Assembly: GCA_963780825.1 (NCBI GenBank)
Contig: CAWADL010000005.1
Span: 186,001-250,000, forward strand
Source: Roseiarcus sp963780825
GTDB lineage: Bacteria; Pseudomonadota; Alphaproteobacteria; Rhizobiales; Beijerinckiaceae
Reading direction: 5' to 3'
Length of the DNA: 64,000 bases
Shown one piece after another: positions 32,578-42,173 of the stretch. Below the pieces are notes generated by a model that saw nothing but the letters and a program-made list of their open reading frames with translations, had not been told where the DNA came from and did no database searches. How positions within the stretch are numbered: the first letter of the stretch is position 1; every line of letters starts with the position of its first letter. Both the position numbers and the translations under genes were made by a program.

Positions 32578-32949
32578 CTAGGACAAAACTTTTCTCCGCG
32601 ACGCGAGCGAGGATAATCGTCGCGGATGGGCGTTCAGGGTCTTCGGCAGTTTCTCGGCGATTCCGTAAAGCTTTTCGCGTCGTTCTATTTCCGCGAAAGC
32701 GTCCTGCGGCGTGATCCCGCATTCCGCCCAGATGACCGCCAGATGATAGAGCAGATCGGCGCTTTCGAGGATGACCGCCTCGCGGTTCGCCTGGACGGCG
32801 TCGAGACCGACCTCGATCGCTTCCTCGACGAGTTTTTTCGCCATCTTTTGCACGCCGTCGCGAAACAGTTTCGAGGTGCGAGACAGACCGGGATCCCGGT
32901 CGCGCGCGGCCAGCACCGATTGGTAGAGTCTTTGTAGCGAATCAGTCAC
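32578..32949 (-). CDS. hisE: Phosphoribosyl-ATP pyrophosphatase
   Basis: A 123-residue stand-alone HisE, which removes pyrophosphate from phosphoribosyl-ATP in the second step of histidine synthesis. The MazG-like helical core is clear: KKLVEEAIEVGLDA (metal-binding Glu residues) and VILESADLLYHLAVIWAECG. Length is slightly above the usual 95-110 owing to a C-terminal extension (LPKTLNAHPRRLSSLASRRK). Other histidine genes are not adjacent; in this order, hisE often lies apart from hisI. Confidence 0.9.
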   Translation of the reverse strand: MTDSLQRLYQSVLAARDRDPGLSRTSKLFRDGVQKMAKKLVEEAIEVGLDAVQANREAVILESADLLYHLAVIWAECGITPQDAFAEIERREKLYGIAEKLPKTLNAHPRRLSSLASRRKVLS

Positions 32950-33013
32950 TTGTCGCGTCGCCTTGGTCGGATTCGCAGGTCTATACGCCTAGCGACAAAG
33001 GCTCGATAGTTCA

Positions 33014-33718
33014 TTAATGCGTCATATTTGCAACCAGTCCGGCGAATACTGGGCGGCCGTCCGTACCGCCTGTCAAAGGATCAATCAGGTTTTCGGGATG
33101 CGGCATCAGCCCGAGCACATTGAAATTCGGGCTGTAGACGCCGGCGACATTGTTGAGTGAACCGTTGGGATTTGACGCCGCATCGGCATTCCCTTGCGTA
33201 TCGCAATATTTGAACGCGATGCGACCCGTCTGCTCCAGCGCCTGCATCTCCTCCGGGCTCGTCATATAAGCGCCTTCGCCATGCGCGAGCGCATAGGTGA
33301 CGACCTGGCCTTTCGCGTAAGCCCGCGTGAACGGCGTCTCCGTTGTCTCCACGCGCAGGGTCTGCATGCGGCAGATGAACTTCAGACCGGCGTTGCGCAT
33401 CAGCACGCCCGGCAGCAGTCCCGCCTCGCAAAGGATCTGGAAGCCGTTGCAGATGCCGAGCACGAGGCCGCCTCGCGCAGCGTGGGTCGTCACCGCCTCC
33501 ATCACCCGCGCTCGCGCCGCGATGGCCCCGCATCTGAGATAATCGCCATAGGAGAACCCGCCGGGCAGCACGGCCAGATCTGTGCCCGGCGGCAGATGCT
33601 CGCTCTCGTGCCAGACGATCTCGACCCGCGCGCCCGCCGCCGTCAAAGCGCGCGCCACGTCGTGCTCCCGGTTCGAGCCGGGAAACAGCAGGACGGCGGC
33701 CTTCAGCGGCTCAGCCAT
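33014..33718 (-). CDS. purQ: Phosphoribosylformylglycinamidine synthase subunit PurQ
   Basis: A 234-residue glutaminase subunit of the three-part FGAM synthase (PurLQS) in purine synthesis. AAVLLFPGSNREHDVARAL opens the class I amidotransferase fold, LPGGFSYGDYLRCG forms the oxyanion region, and GLVLGICNGFQ carries the nucleophile Cys90. The His-Glu of the triad lie in LMPHPENL near the C-terminus. The ATG at 33718 overlaps the 3' end of purS by 8 bp. purL is not in the window. Confidence 0.97.
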   Translation of the reverse strand: MAEPLKAAVLLFPGSNREHDVARALTAAGARVEIVWHESEHLPPGTDLAVLPGGFSYGDYLRCGAIAARARVMEAVTTHAARGGLVLGICNGFQILCEAGLLPGVLMRNAGLKFICRMQTLRVETTETPFTRAYAKGQVVTYALAHGEGAYMTSPEEMQALEQTGRIAFKYCDTQGNADAASNPNGSLNNVAGVYSPNFNVLGLMPHPENLIDPLTGGTDGRPVFAGLVANMTH

Positions 33719-33950
33719 GCTGGATCGCGAAATTTTCGACAATCGTATTCGCCAGCAGCTTTTCGCAAGCCTGCTGGATGAGCGCGTTGGCGGCGTCGCC
33801 CTCGACCCCCTCGAGCTCGATGTCGAACACCTTGCCCTGCCGCACGCTGGCAAAACCTTCGAGACCGAGCGACTTCAACGCGCCTTCGATCGCCTTGCCC
33901 TGCGGATCCAGAACGCTCGATTTCAAGGTGACGACGACCCTGGTCTTCAT
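33711..33950 (-). CDS. purS: Phosphoribosylformylglycinamidine synthase subunit PurS
   Basis: A 79-residue PurS, the small structural subunit that helps move ammonia from PurQ to PurL. MKTRVVVTLKSSVLDPQGKA is the canonical opening and VRQGKVFDIELEG the second strand region. Length is normal. It overlaps purQ by 8 bp, so translation is probably coupled. ptsN lies 13 bp upstream on the same strand. Confidence 0.95.
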   Translation of the reverse strand: MKTRVVVTLKSSVLDPQGKAIEGALKSLGLEGFASVRQGKVFDIELEGVEGDAANALIQQACEKLLANTIVENFAIQHG

Positions 33951-33963
33951 GCCGATCCTCGAA

Positions 33964-34428
33964 TCAGGCCGCGTGCGAAGCGTGCGACATCGTCAATAGC
34001 GAATACATGGCGGAGGCGTCGCGCGCGCCCCGCAATTGCCCGGCGACGCCGGGTTTGCGCAATACGCGGGCGATCGCCGCCAGCGCTTTCAGATGATCGG
34101 CGCCTGCGGATTCCGGCGCGATCAACAGAAAAATAAGGTCGACGGGCAAGCCATCCAGCGCCTCGAAGTCGATCGGCCGCTCCAGCTTGGCGAATACCCC
34201 GCAGATCCGCTCGCATTTCGTCAGCTTCCCATGGGGAATGGCGACCCCGTCGCCGACGCCGGTCGGCCCGAGACGCTCGCGCTGCAAAATGGCGTCGAAG
34301 ATTTCCCGGGCGGGTAGCCGCGATATGGCCGCCGCGCGCTCCGAGAGCTCCTGCAGAGCCTGTTTCTTGCCGTTCACGCGAAGGCCGGGAATGACCGCCT
34401 CCGCGTTGAGAATCTCGTCGAGGGACAT
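33964..34428 (-). CDS. ptsN: Nitrogen-related PTS EIIA protein
   Basis: A 154-residue EIIA-Ntr of the regulatory phosphotransferase system that links nitrogen and potassium status to metabolism. The phosphorylated histidine is His66 in VAIPHGKL, preceded by GPTGVGDG. VFAKLERPIDFEALDG and LIFLLIAPE complete the fold. It lies downstream of hpf, an arrangement conserved in proteobacteria, though rpoN, usually just before hpf, is missing here. Confidence 0.95.
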   Translation of the reverse strand: MSLDEILNAEAVIPGLRVNGKKQALQELSERAAAISRLPAREIFDAILQRERLGPTGVGDGVAIPHGKLTKCERICGVFAKLERPIDFEALDGLPVDLIFLLIAPESAGADHLKALAAIARVLRKPGVAGQLRGARDASAMYSLLTMSHASHAA

Positions 34429-34527
34429 GCTTAAAACTCGATACCCGCCCTGACCTCGCCTGCGACCCGGCGCACGGCTCGATCCCGCGCGCCCTGCGAC
34501 TTTCGCGCGCGAGACTCGCGCGTTCGC

Positions 34528-35103
34528 TTACCTTGGGTCAAGCCAGCCGATCGCCCCATCGCGGCGACGGTAGACTATGTTGATGCGCGCGCTCGTCGCG
34601 TGCTCGAAAACAACCACCGGCGCCCCGGTCAGGTCGAGCTCGGCGACCGCCGACGCCACCGACAGCGTTCTCAACGCCTGCGACCCCTCCGCCACCACGA
34701 CCGGGCTATAGTCGACGGGCGCCTCGACTTCATCGTCCGCGGGCGCCTCGATCACGAATTTCGCCAGCTCGAGCCGCTCGCGGGCCTCCAGCGACGCTTC
34801 GTGGCCGCCGGCGTGCTCTTTCAGCCGCTTCTTATACCGCCGCAGCCGACGCTCGATTTTGTCGGCGGCCTGTTCGAAACTTGCATAGGGCTCATGCGCG
34901 CGGCCCTCCGATTGCAGGTTCATGCCGGAACTGAGATGCAGCGAACAATCCGTGCGAAACGTCGATCCCTCCGGCGAAATCACGACATGACCCGTGACCT
35001 TGCCGTCGAAATAGCGGGCGATCAGCACCTGCACTTTGTCGAGCACGTGCGTCCGCAGCGAGTTGCCGATATCCAGATTCTTGCCGGAAACCCTGAGCGC
35101 CAT
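34528..35103 (-). CDS. hpf: Long-form ribosome hibernation promoting factor
   Basis: A 191-residue long HPF. The N-terminal domain (LRVSGKNLDIGNSLRTHV; FEQAADKIERRLRRYKKRLK) binds the 30S decoding region. The C-terminal domain, joined by an acidic linker, ends with FEHATSARINIVYRRRDGAIGWLDP and promotes 70S dimer formation. It precedes ptsN on the same strand. The 247-bp divergent gap upstream probably holds its promoter; no clear sigma-54 box was seen. Confidence 0.93.
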   Translation of the reverse strand: MALRVSGKNLDIGNSLRTHVLDKVQVLIARYFDGKVTGHVVISPEGSTFRTDCSLHLSSGMNLQSEGRAHEPYASFEQAADKIERRLRRYKKRLKEHAGGHEASLEARERLELAKFVIEAPADDEVEAPVDYSPVVVAEGSQALRTLSVASAVAELDLTGAPVVVFEHATSARINIVYRRRDGAIGWLDPR

Positions 35104-35350
35104 ATTGGTCCGATCTGTCCTTCGCGACGAGCGCGGCGCTGCGATCTACGCAAACCCCCGCAGCGCCGGCTCGGACGCGGCCCGAAATCACGCCGATGCC
35201 CTAGAAGCGAGGCGCGTCGATGTCAAATGCGCCGACATGCGCTCAGTGAATAGCTGAAACGAAAGCGGCTGGACTCCCGTTGCGTGATTTTGCTTCCGGC
35301 TCGCCATCCGATAGGCTCGCCGAACGTTTTCCGATTCAGGAGCCGTCTCG

Positions 35351-36995
35351 TTGAGGAAAAAACCGCCGGCGGCAAAGCCCATCAAGGCCGTCCCGCGCGC
35401 GAAGCCAGGCCCGGATCAGGCGTTGGCCAAGATCCTCAAGTCGCTGGATGAGGCGACGCTGGCCCGCGTGCGCGAATCGCTGCAGACCGAGTTTGAGTTC
35501 GACGACGACCAATTCGACGAGGAAGACCCCGTCGAAATGTTCGACCTGTTCTTGACCAAGTTGTCGCTGTCCGGAGACGAGACGACCGACGACGACGAAG
35601 ACGAAGACTTACTCGACGAGATGGTGCTGGCGCTCACCCAAATCTCGATCGACGACAACGGCGGCGATCCGCGAAGCCAGGAGCGCGCGCGCCGCTATTT
35701 ATGAAAAACTGGAGGAGGCGTTGGCGGCCGGGCGTCTCGACGCGCCGGGCCTGGTGCTCATCGCCAAGATTTTCAATGACTCGGGTTGGCGGGTGCCCGA
35801 GAGCCTCAAGGAGTCGGTCGTTGAATCCCTGGAGTCGGCGGGGCCGCCGACGGAGGGCGTGAACGCCTCCGACATCAAGTCGAGCTTGGCGGAGATAGCC
35901 GAGGCGGCCGAGGGGGACCCCTTCATCGCCTACGACGCCCTGAACTCGGTGCTGGCGGCGTTTCCCTCCGAAGCCGCGGCGCGCATGGTCGGCGCGCTCG
36001 GCGAAGAGCGCGCGCCCCTGGTTTTGCACACGCTCGCAGGCTTTGCGATGCACCGGGACGGTAGGATCGCCAACGCGGCGATAGCCGAGCTCAAAGGCGC
36101 CGCCTCCGCCGGCGCCGTGGAGAGCGCGCTGGTCGAGCGGCTTGTGCGCATGCGGCCATGGCTGCCGGCGGATCGGCAAGGCCTGCTCGATGAGGCGATC
36201 CGGGCGCTGCGCGCTCAGGCCCGCTCGCCGTTGGAGATCGAGCGCCCGAAAGCCACGAAGTGTTTCGTGCTCGCGTGCGACGGCTCGGGCGCCAACGGGG
36301 CCTTGGCGAGCCTCAAGGCGAGCGACGGCTGGCGGTTCGTCGCGGCATTGGCCAAGCCCTCGGGCGTCGAGGAGGTTCTGAGCCTCGAAGGCGTGTCCAA
36401 AGGGCAGGTCGACGCGACGGTGCGGGACATGCGCGCCAACGTGATGGCGGCGCAGACGGACGTCGCCGGCATCGCGACATATCTGCAATTCGCGCTCGGC
36501 GAGAATGTGATTTCTAAGACTCCGCCGCCGTTCCGATTGATCGCTTTCGTCGAAAACCTCGGGCTGGGACCGGTCGCGCCCCGGGTGCTCACCCCCACCG
36601 ATCTGATCGAAGCGCTGCTCGATGATCTTCCCGAAAATGAGAAGGACGCCGCGGCGTTGGCGCGAGCCCAGGCCGCGGTCGCCGCCGGGGCCTTGGACTC
36701 GCAGTGGTTCGAGGCCGGCGAACCGGTCGAGCGCCTGCTAGGTCCGATTCGCGGCGCCAAGGCGCGCGCCAAGACGGTGTTGAGCGTCTATCTGCCGGAA
36801 CGGCGGGACTTTTGGTTGCGAGCCTGCGCGCTGACCGGCTTCGTTTTGAACATGGACCGCAAGACCTATGGCGCGCTCGGCAAGAGCCTGGCGCTGGTCG
36901 GCCGCGAGATTGCCACGGGGGCGCCGATGGAGAACATCCCGCTCATGCGGCAGATCGCGGAGATGACTGTGCGCGCGTACCAGAGTCGGTTTTGA
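35351..36995 (+). CDS. Acidic alpha-helical protein of unknown function, one frameshift
   Basis: About 548 residues. After a basic proline-rich N-terminus (MRKKPPAAKPIKAVPRAKPG) comes a strongly acidic stretch with runs of Asp/Glu (FEFDDDQFDEEDP, TTDDDEDEDLLDE). A long region of short helices follows, rich in Ala, Leu and Glu, suggesting a HEAT-like or other helical repeat. The frame changes once near 35688 in a GC run, joining ERARAAIYEKLEEALAAGRL. The first codon would be TTG at 35351. No catalytic motif and no family was recognised. It is divergent from hpf, where rpoN is often found. Confidence 0.6.
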
Positions 36996-37027
36996 GGGGG
37001 AGCGGATGGCGGGGTGCGCCGTCTAGG

Positions 37028-37471
37028 CTATCTTCTCGCCGACCGTACCTTCGGCAAATCTATCGACAAATCAGCATTCATTTTTGCGAGCGCTTCGTCA
37101 ATAATCCACATGTGTGAACTGTGACGGAGATCGAGCAAACGGCGTACCGAATTCTCGGGCACGCCCAATTCCCTAGCGAGCTTGACCTTGGACCATCCGC
37201 AGGACCGCATCGTCTCGTAAACGGCCAACTTGGCGGTAACCAGCGACGGTAAAACTGCCCGGTTGGGCCCAAAATGGCGCGCGCTTTCCCGCGGCATTGG
37301 CCTGCCGGCCTTAATGTATCCTTCCAGAGCCGCAAGCACGCAATCGATGGCGTTTGTTCGGGCCTCCGCCTCTGTCTCGCCCTCGGTCAGCGCTTCCGGG
37401 ATTGCGGGAAAGCGGACAAGCCACCAACCATTCTCCTGCCGCTCCAACGTATATCCATATCCAAACGCCAT
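37028..37471 (-). CDS. hicB: HicB-type antitoxin with helix-turn-helix
   Basis: A 147-residue antitoxin. The N-terminal HicB fold (YTLERQENGWWLVRFPAIPE, ALTEGETEAEARTNAIDCVLAALEGYI) binds the HicA toxin. A C-terminal DNA-binding region (GWSKVKLARELGVPENSVRRLL) represses the operon. It follows hicA with a 2-bp gap, the usual toxin-first order. An inverted repeat just upstream of hicA is the likely operator. Confidence 0.88.
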   Translation of the reverse strand: MAFGYGYTLERQENGWWLVRFPAIPEALTEGETEAEARTNAIDCVLAALEGYIKAGRPMPRESARHFGPNRAVLPSLVTAKLAVYETMRSCGWSKVKLARELGVPENSVRRLLDLRHSSHMWIIDEALAKMNADLSIDLPKVRSARR

Positions 37472-37473
37472 GA

Positions 37474-37692
37474 TTATGCCTCCAAATCCTCTCTGCTAAG
37501 GCCCAATTGATCCAGCATCGCCTTCAAGAGGCCAGGGCCGATTTCCTTCTTTCGATCCTTCAATGTCGTGAAACGTTCTCCATAGTAGAGGCGGCCGTGG
37601 CTACCCTTGCCCTGTTGTCGATCGAAGGAAACCGACACGCCGCGCATGCGTCCGACCTTCCTGATTTTTCGCTCGAATTCACTTCCATCCAT
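37474..37692 (-). CDS. hicA: HicA-type mRNA interferase toxin
   Basis: A 72-residue HicA with a dsRBD-like fold that cleaves mRNA. The catalytic histidine is His32 in KGSHGRLYYGERFTTL, and the C-terminus EIGPGLLKAMLDQLGLSREDL is typical. The ATG at 37692 is preferred; a GTG five codons upstream would overlap the operator-like palindrome. The partner is the following hicB. Confidence 0.88.
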   Translation of the reverse strand: MDGSEFERKIRKVGRMRGVSVSFDRQQGKGSHGRLYYGERFTTLKDRKKEIGPGLLKAMLDQLGLSREDLEA

Positions 37693-37702
37693 CACGAAAT
37701 TT

Positions 37703-37718
37703 CGCACATATCTGTGCG
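37703..37718. promoter_or_regulatory. Candidate HicB operator
   Basis: CGCACA-TATC-TGTGCG is a perfect inverted repeat 10 bp upstream of the hicA ATG. Position and symmetry suit autorepression by the helix-turn-helix of HicB. Confidence 0.5.
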
Positions 37719-37906
37719 ATAAGCAAGCTAGGTTTTATGCGTAGGGATTACGGCGAGTTCGACACTTTCGATGATTTCGCACTTCAGCGCAGAGTTTCCT
37801 GCCGAAGAACCGTCCCCAAACTCTACTAGCCGCAGCCTAAATCGCGCCCTATATCTGCCGGTAAGCCGCGGCTTCGCGGCGCGAGCGCCACACCCGTGAA
37901 GGCCTT

Positions 37907-39229
37907 ATGACAGTTCACGCCGACCCCGCATCCCTGCAAGAAGCCCTCGACAAGGGGCCGGACATCGTCGAGCGCAAGCTCGGCAACGGCATGACCGTCA
38001 TCGTCATCCCCGACCATCGCGCCCCCGTCGTGACGCACATGCTCTGGTACCGCAACGGCTCGGCCGACGATCCGCCGGGCAAATCTGGCATCGCGCATTT
38101 TCTCGAACATCTGATGTTCAAGGGCACGGCGAAGCATCCCAAAGGCGCCTTCTCCGAGGCCGTGGCCGAAATCGGCGGACAGGAAAACGCCTTCACCGGC
38201 AACGACTACACTGCTTATTATCAGCGCGTCGCCAAGGAGCATCTCGGCCTGATGATGTCCTACGAGGCCGACCGCATGACCGGCCTGATCCTGACCGACG
38301 AGATCGTCGCGCCCGAGCGCGACGTGGTGCTCGAAGAGCGGCGCATGCATTCCGATGCCGACCCCAGCGCGCAGCTCAGCGAAGCCATGCAGGCGACAGT
38401 GTTCACCCACCACCCCTACGGCGTGCCGGTGATCGGCTGGGGCCATGAGATCGAAGGTCTTGGGCGCGAGGACGCGCTCGCCTATTACTCACGCTTCTAC
38501 ACGCCGGAGAACGCGATCCTTATCGTCGCCGGCGACGTCGAGCCGGACGAAGCGGTGCGGCTCGCCGAAGCTCACTACGGCCCGATCCGCCCGCACGGCG
38601 AGCCGCCGGTGCGGCGTAGGCCGCGCGAGCCGAAGCCGGTCGCCAAGCGCACCGTGACGGTGACCGACGACAAGGTCGAGCAGCCCGCCTGGCAGCGGGT
38701 CTATCTGACGCCAAGCCACGCGACTGGCGCCCCCGGCGAAGCTGAGGCTTTGGAGGTTCTCGCCCATCTTCTCGGCGGCGGCCAGACCAGTTTTCTCTAC
38801 CGCGCGCTGGTCATCGAAAGCCGCAAGGCGGTCGCCGCGGGCGCGTACTACGCAGGCTCGGCGCTCGACGATACGCGCTTCTATCTCTACGGCATGCCGT
38901 CGCCCGGCGTGAGCCTCGCCGATCTTGACGCGGCCTTCGACGCCGCGATCGACGCCTTCACCAAACAAGGCGTCGCGGCGGACGAACTCGAGCGCTGCAA
39001 GACGCGGCTGATCGCGGAGGCGGTTTACGCCCAGGACAGTCAGGCGATGTTGGCGCGCTGGTATGGCGCCTCGCTCGCCACCGGTTTGACCATCGCCGAC
39101 GTGCAGGCTTGGCCCTCGCGTATCGAGGCCGTGACTGCCCATGACGTGGTCGAGGCGGCGCGCAAATGGCTCGATCGCCACCGCGCCGTGACCGGCTATC
39201 TGATGCGCTCCGAAAGCGAGGCGGCCTGA
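37907..39229 (+). CDS. M16 zinc peptidase, active-type subunit
   Basis: A 440-residue M16 (pitrilysin/processing-peptidase-like) protein. The inverted zinc motif HFLEH is at His64-His68 (SGIAHFLEHLMFKGT), with the third ligand in VVLEERR near residue 143. No signal peptide is seen from the ATG at 37907 (AAGG upstream), although many relatives are exported. A second M16 gene lacking the zinc motif follows 19 bp later, the usual active/inactive pair that forms a heterodimer. Confidence 0.93.
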   Translation: MTVHADPASLQEALDKGPDIVERKLGNGMTVIVIPDHRAPVVTHMLWYRNGSADDPPGKSGIAHFLEHLMFKGTAKHPKGAFSEAVAEIGGQENAFTGNDYTAYYQRVAKEHLGLMMSYEADRMTGLILTDEIVAPERDVVLEERRMHSDADPSAQLSEAMQATVFTHHPYGVPVIGWGHEIEGLGREDALAYYSRFYTPENAILIVAGDVEPDEAVRLAEAHYGPIRPHGEPPVRRRPREPKPVAKRTVTVTDDKVEQPAWQRVYLTPSHATGAPGEAEALEVLAHLLGGGQTSFLYRALVIESRKAVAAGAYYAGSALDDTRFYLYGMPSPGVSLADLDAAFDAAIDAFTKQGVAADELERCKTRLIAEAVYAQDSQAMLARWYGASLATGLTIADVQAWPSRIEAVTAHDVVEAARKWLDRHRAVTGYLMRSESEAA

Positions 39230-39248
39230 ACCGTCCGGCGGGAAATTT

Positions 39249-40544
39249 TTGAGGAAACGCGAAATGAACGAGCGCTTCGCGCCCCCCGTGGGCAGTCACT
39301 CCGTCAATGTCAGCAAGATCGTCTCGCCGGGCGGCATCCGCGCCTGGTTGGTCGAGGACTACGCCGTCCCCCTGGTCAGCGTGGAGTTCGCCTTTCGTGG
39401 CGGCGCGTCGCAGGACCCTGCGGGGCGTTACGGCGCCGCGACGATCTTTTCAGGTTTGCTCGATGAGGGCGCCGGCGATCTCGACAGCCAGGCGTTTCAT
39501 CGCGCGCTCGACGAGAAGGCGATCGAACTCGGGTTCCACGCCGATCAGGACAAGATCGCCGGCCGCATGCGAACCCTGCAGCGCAACCTCGATCGCGCCG
39601 GCGCGCTGCTGGCGCTGGCGCTCAATGCGCCGCGCTTCGACGAGGAGCCGTTCGAGCGCGTGCGCCAACAGGTGAAGGCGCATCTGCGTCATGAAATGAA
39701 CGATCCGGGCACGGTCGCTTGGCGCGGCTTCAAGACCCGCGTCTTCGCGGGGCATGCCTATGAGCACCCGAGCGACGGCGACGCCGAGACGCTCGATGCG
39801 TTGCAGCGGCCGGACGTGGCGGCGCTCAGGCAAAAATGGTTTGCCCGCGATCAGTTGCACATCGGCGTCGTCGGCGCGATTGACGCGGAGCGCGCCGGGC
39901 GGCTGCTCGATGAGGCGTTCGCCGCGCTGCCGCCCAAGGCGGACATCGCCGAGATTGGCCCGGCGCCGTTCCTCGGGCTCGGCGGCGAACAGACAATTGA
40001 CCTCGACGTGCCGCAGACGACGATCCGCTTCGGCCGACCGGCCCCCAGCCGGCACGATCCCGATTACATCCCCGCCTTTGTGCTCGCGCATATCCTCGGC
40101 GGCGGCACAGGGCTGTCGTCGCGGTTGTTCCGCGAAGTGCGCGAGAAGCGCGGCCTCGCTTACACCGCCTACGCCGGGCTCGCGACGCAGGACCACGCGA
40201 GTTTCTTGCAGGGCGGCACGACGACGAAGAACGAGCGCGCGCGCGAGTTGCTTGAGGTGATCCGCGGGGAGATCCTCGACATGGCGAAGAACGCCGTGTC
40301 GGAGGAGGAGCTCGACAAGGGCAAGCGCTATCTGATCGGGTCGTATCCGCTGCGGTTCGATACCTCGACGAAGATCGCTGGGCAGCTCGTTCAGATGCAA
40401 CTAGATGGGTACGGGACGGAATGGCTGGTCGACCGGAACGAACGCATCCGCGCGGTGACGCTGGCGGATGCGCGAAGGGCGGCGGAGCTGTTGTTCGGGG
40501 ATGGGGCGCTTAGCGTGGTGATGGTAGGACGGCCGGTGGGTTGA
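39249..40544 (+). CDS. M16-family protein, inactive-type partner subunit
   Basis: A 431-residue M16 homologue with the family fold (VEFAFRGGASQDPAGRYGAA) but no HxxEH; the equivalent segment reads ATIFSGLLDEGAG. VRQQVKAHLRHEMNDPG and SSRLFREVREKRGLAYTAYA match the C-terminal M16 domain. It probably pairs with the preceding active subunit to form the closed chamber. The gene starts 19 bp after that stop. The target peptides are unknown. Confidence 0.92.
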   Translation: MRKREMNERFAPPVGSHSVNVSKIVSPGGIRAWLVEDYAVPLVSVEFAFRGGASQDPAGRYGAATIFSGLLDEGAGDLDSQAFHRALDEKAIELGFHADQDKIAGRMRTLQRNLDRAGALLALALNAPRFDEEPFERVRQQVKAHLRHEMNDPGTVAWRGFKTRVFAGHAYEHPSDGDAETLDALQRPDVAALRQKWFARDQLHIGVVGAIDAERAGRLLDEAFAALPPKADIAEIGPAPFLGLGGEQTIDLDVPQTTIRFGRPAPSRHDPDYIPAFVLAHILGGGTGLSSRLFREVREKRGLAYTAYAGLATQDHASFLQGGTTTKNERARELLEVIRGEILDMAKNAVSEEELDKGKRYLIGSYPLRFDTSTKIAGQLVQMQLDGYGTEWLVDRNERIRAVTLADARRAAELLFGDGALSVVMVGRPVG

Positions 40545-40572
40545 GACTGTCGCTTGACGAGGGCGCATCGCC

Positions 40573-40676
40573 TGTAGCCGCGATCTCCAGATCGCGGTGG
40601 TCGTGAGATCGAGCCTCGTCGGGCAAGCGACGATCACCTGGAAACCGCGATCTGTAGATCGCGGCTCCAGGCTACA
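40573..40676. repeat. TGTAGCCGCGATCTC-type two-hairpin repeat
   Basis: A 104-bp copy: GCGATCTCCAGATCGC hairpin at the left, GCGATCTGTAGATCGC at the right, ending GGCTACA. It sits after the M16 pair, convergent with the next gene. Confidence 0.8.
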
Positions 40677-40693
40677 GGCGCGCTTTGATCTAG

Positions 40694-40924
40694 CTAATGA
40701 GTGTTGTTCTGACTCCCAGGGCTCGGGTTGGTTTGGTTCATCTGCTTGTCCTTGTTCGCGCTATGATGACCAACTGCGCATCCGACCGCGGCCCCTGCGA
40801 CCGCGTGATGCCCAGCCAAATGGCCGACGACAGCGCCGGCCGCTGCGCCCGATAGGCATCCTGCTTGTGCGCCGCTAACCAGCCCGAAGCCGACGACCAG
40901 CGCAACGACTGAACCTTTTAACAT
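40694..40924 (-). CDS. Small glycine-zipper exported protein
   Basis: A 76-residue protein with a signal peptide (MLKGSVVALVVGFGLVSGAQA) and a glycine/alanine-rich segment (LSGAAAGAVVGHLAGHHAVA, then GAAVGCAVGHHS) of the glycine-zipper type, which often inserts into membranes. The tail is polar (KDKQMNQTNPSPGSQNN). GGGGTG precedes the ATG. Function is unknown; such proteins are common envelope components. Confidence 0.7.
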   Translation of the reverse strand: MLKGSVVALVVGFGLVSGAQAGCLSGAAAGAVVGHLAGHHAVAGAAVGCAVGHHSANKDKQMNQTNPSPGSQNNTH

Positions 40925-41006
40925 TGAGTTTCACCCCGGTTGATTCCTCACCCGAGGAAAAGCCTCTCGATCGTAAAATGTTCCTTTGACCGCTCACCCT
41001 GACCAA

Positions 41007-42041
41007 TCATTCCGCCATGAACTTCGCCAACTCCGCGGCATAAAATCGCGCGAAGCCCACTGTCCCGTGCCCCCTTGTCTCCGCGCTCGCGGGAATAAGA
41101 TAGAGCCGCGCGTGCGGTATGCGTTTGATCGCCGCTTCCGTCAGCCCCGTCTCCGGCGGATTGCGTTCATCGTCGGCGGAGTTGATCGCAAGCACCGACG
41201 CGGTGATCTTCTCCAGGCCGGCTGACGGGTCGTAGTCCTCGGATGCGGCCCATTGGTAGAGATAATCGTTCGCGTCGATTACCGGCGCCTCGAGGCGCTG
41301 CGCTACCAACGCGTTCGCTTTCTCTGATGTCGCCGCCTGCGCCTGCAAAGCCAAAGTTCCCCCTGATGTGGCCAGGGAAAAAAACGCGTTCGCGACGCTG
41401 AGCGATTGCGGCTGCGCGACGTAGTCGCCATCCATGTACGACGGGTCGCGGCGGATCATCTCGATCAGCAGGCGCCGCAGCGCCCAGTTGCGTGCAGCCA
41501 TCGCCGTCGGCTGCGAGGCCATGGGGACGAGCTTATCGGCGAACCCGGGATAGGTCTCGCCCCAGAGCCAAGTGTGCATTCCCCCCATGGAATTGCCGAT
41601 CACCAGCCGCAGATGCTCGATGTGCAGCCCCTCGGTCAGCAAGCGATATTGCGCCAGGACGCAATCCGAATAGTCGTAGCGGGGAAATTTCGTCCGCAAC
41701 CCGTTCGACGGCTTGGACGATCCGGCCACGCCCAGCCCATCTGGAATGACCAGGAAGTATTTCCCCGCGTCGAGCGGCTGGCCCGGGCCGAACAGTTCGC
41801 CGGCGAACACCGGCGTGAGCAACGACGCCGCCGATCCCGTCGTGCCGTGCAGAACCAGCACGGCCGGCTTCGCGGGATCGCCGATGGTGAGAACATGCAT
41901 CCTCACTTCCGGCAGCGTCTCCCCGCTGTGAAACCTGAAATCCTTCAGGATCACGTCCTTCTCCGCCGGCGCTGGATAATCGGCGGCGTTGGCTAAAACA
42001 GAGAAAGTCATGAGGACGAGCAACCCCAAAACCAGGCGCAT
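41007..42041 (-). CDS. Exported alpha/beta hydrolase, MetX-like
   Basis: A 344-residue alpha/beta hydrolase with a signal peptide (MRLVLGLLVLMTFSVLANAA). The oxyanion loop is LVLHGTTGS, the nucleophile is Ser151 in VIGNSMGGMHTW, and Asp and His lie in INSADDERNPPE and TRGHGTVGFA. The layout follows homoserine O-acetyltransferase (MetX) homologues, but export makes a biosynthetic role unlikely, so esterase-type activity is the better guess. The ATG at 42041 has GGGGGAG upstream. Confidence 0.82.
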   Translation of the reverse strand: MRLVLGLLVLMTFSVLANAADYPAPAEKDVILKDFRFHSGETLPEVRMHVLTIGDPAKPAVLVLHGTTGSAASLLTPVFAGELFGPGQPLDAGKYFLVIPDGLGVAGSSKPSNGLRTKFPRYDYSDCVLAQYRLLTEGLHIEHLRLVIGNSMGGMHTWLWGETYPGFADKLVPMASQPTAMAARNWALRRLLIEMIRRDPSYMDGDYVAQPQSLSVANAFFSLATSGGTLALQAQAATSEKANALVAQRLEAPVIDANDYLYQWAASEDYDPSAGLEKITASVLAINSADDERNPPETGLTEAAIKRIPHARLYLIPASAETRGHGTVGFARFYAAELAKFMAE

Positions 42042-42173
42042 GGCGTCTCCCCCTGAAAGCCTGCGGCGCGTTTCTTGTATTGGCGCCGTGATCCGGCGTT
42101 GTCTATTTTCGAAGGCGCCGGAAACCGCCTGCGTCGGCGTGCGTAGAAGCTGGGTATAACCTCGGAGGGGTTC

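Noticed and set aside
35188..35385. Minus-strand gene upstream of hpf
   Set aside because: No ribosome-binding site, overlaps the start of the acidic protein gene, and shows no recognisable motif.
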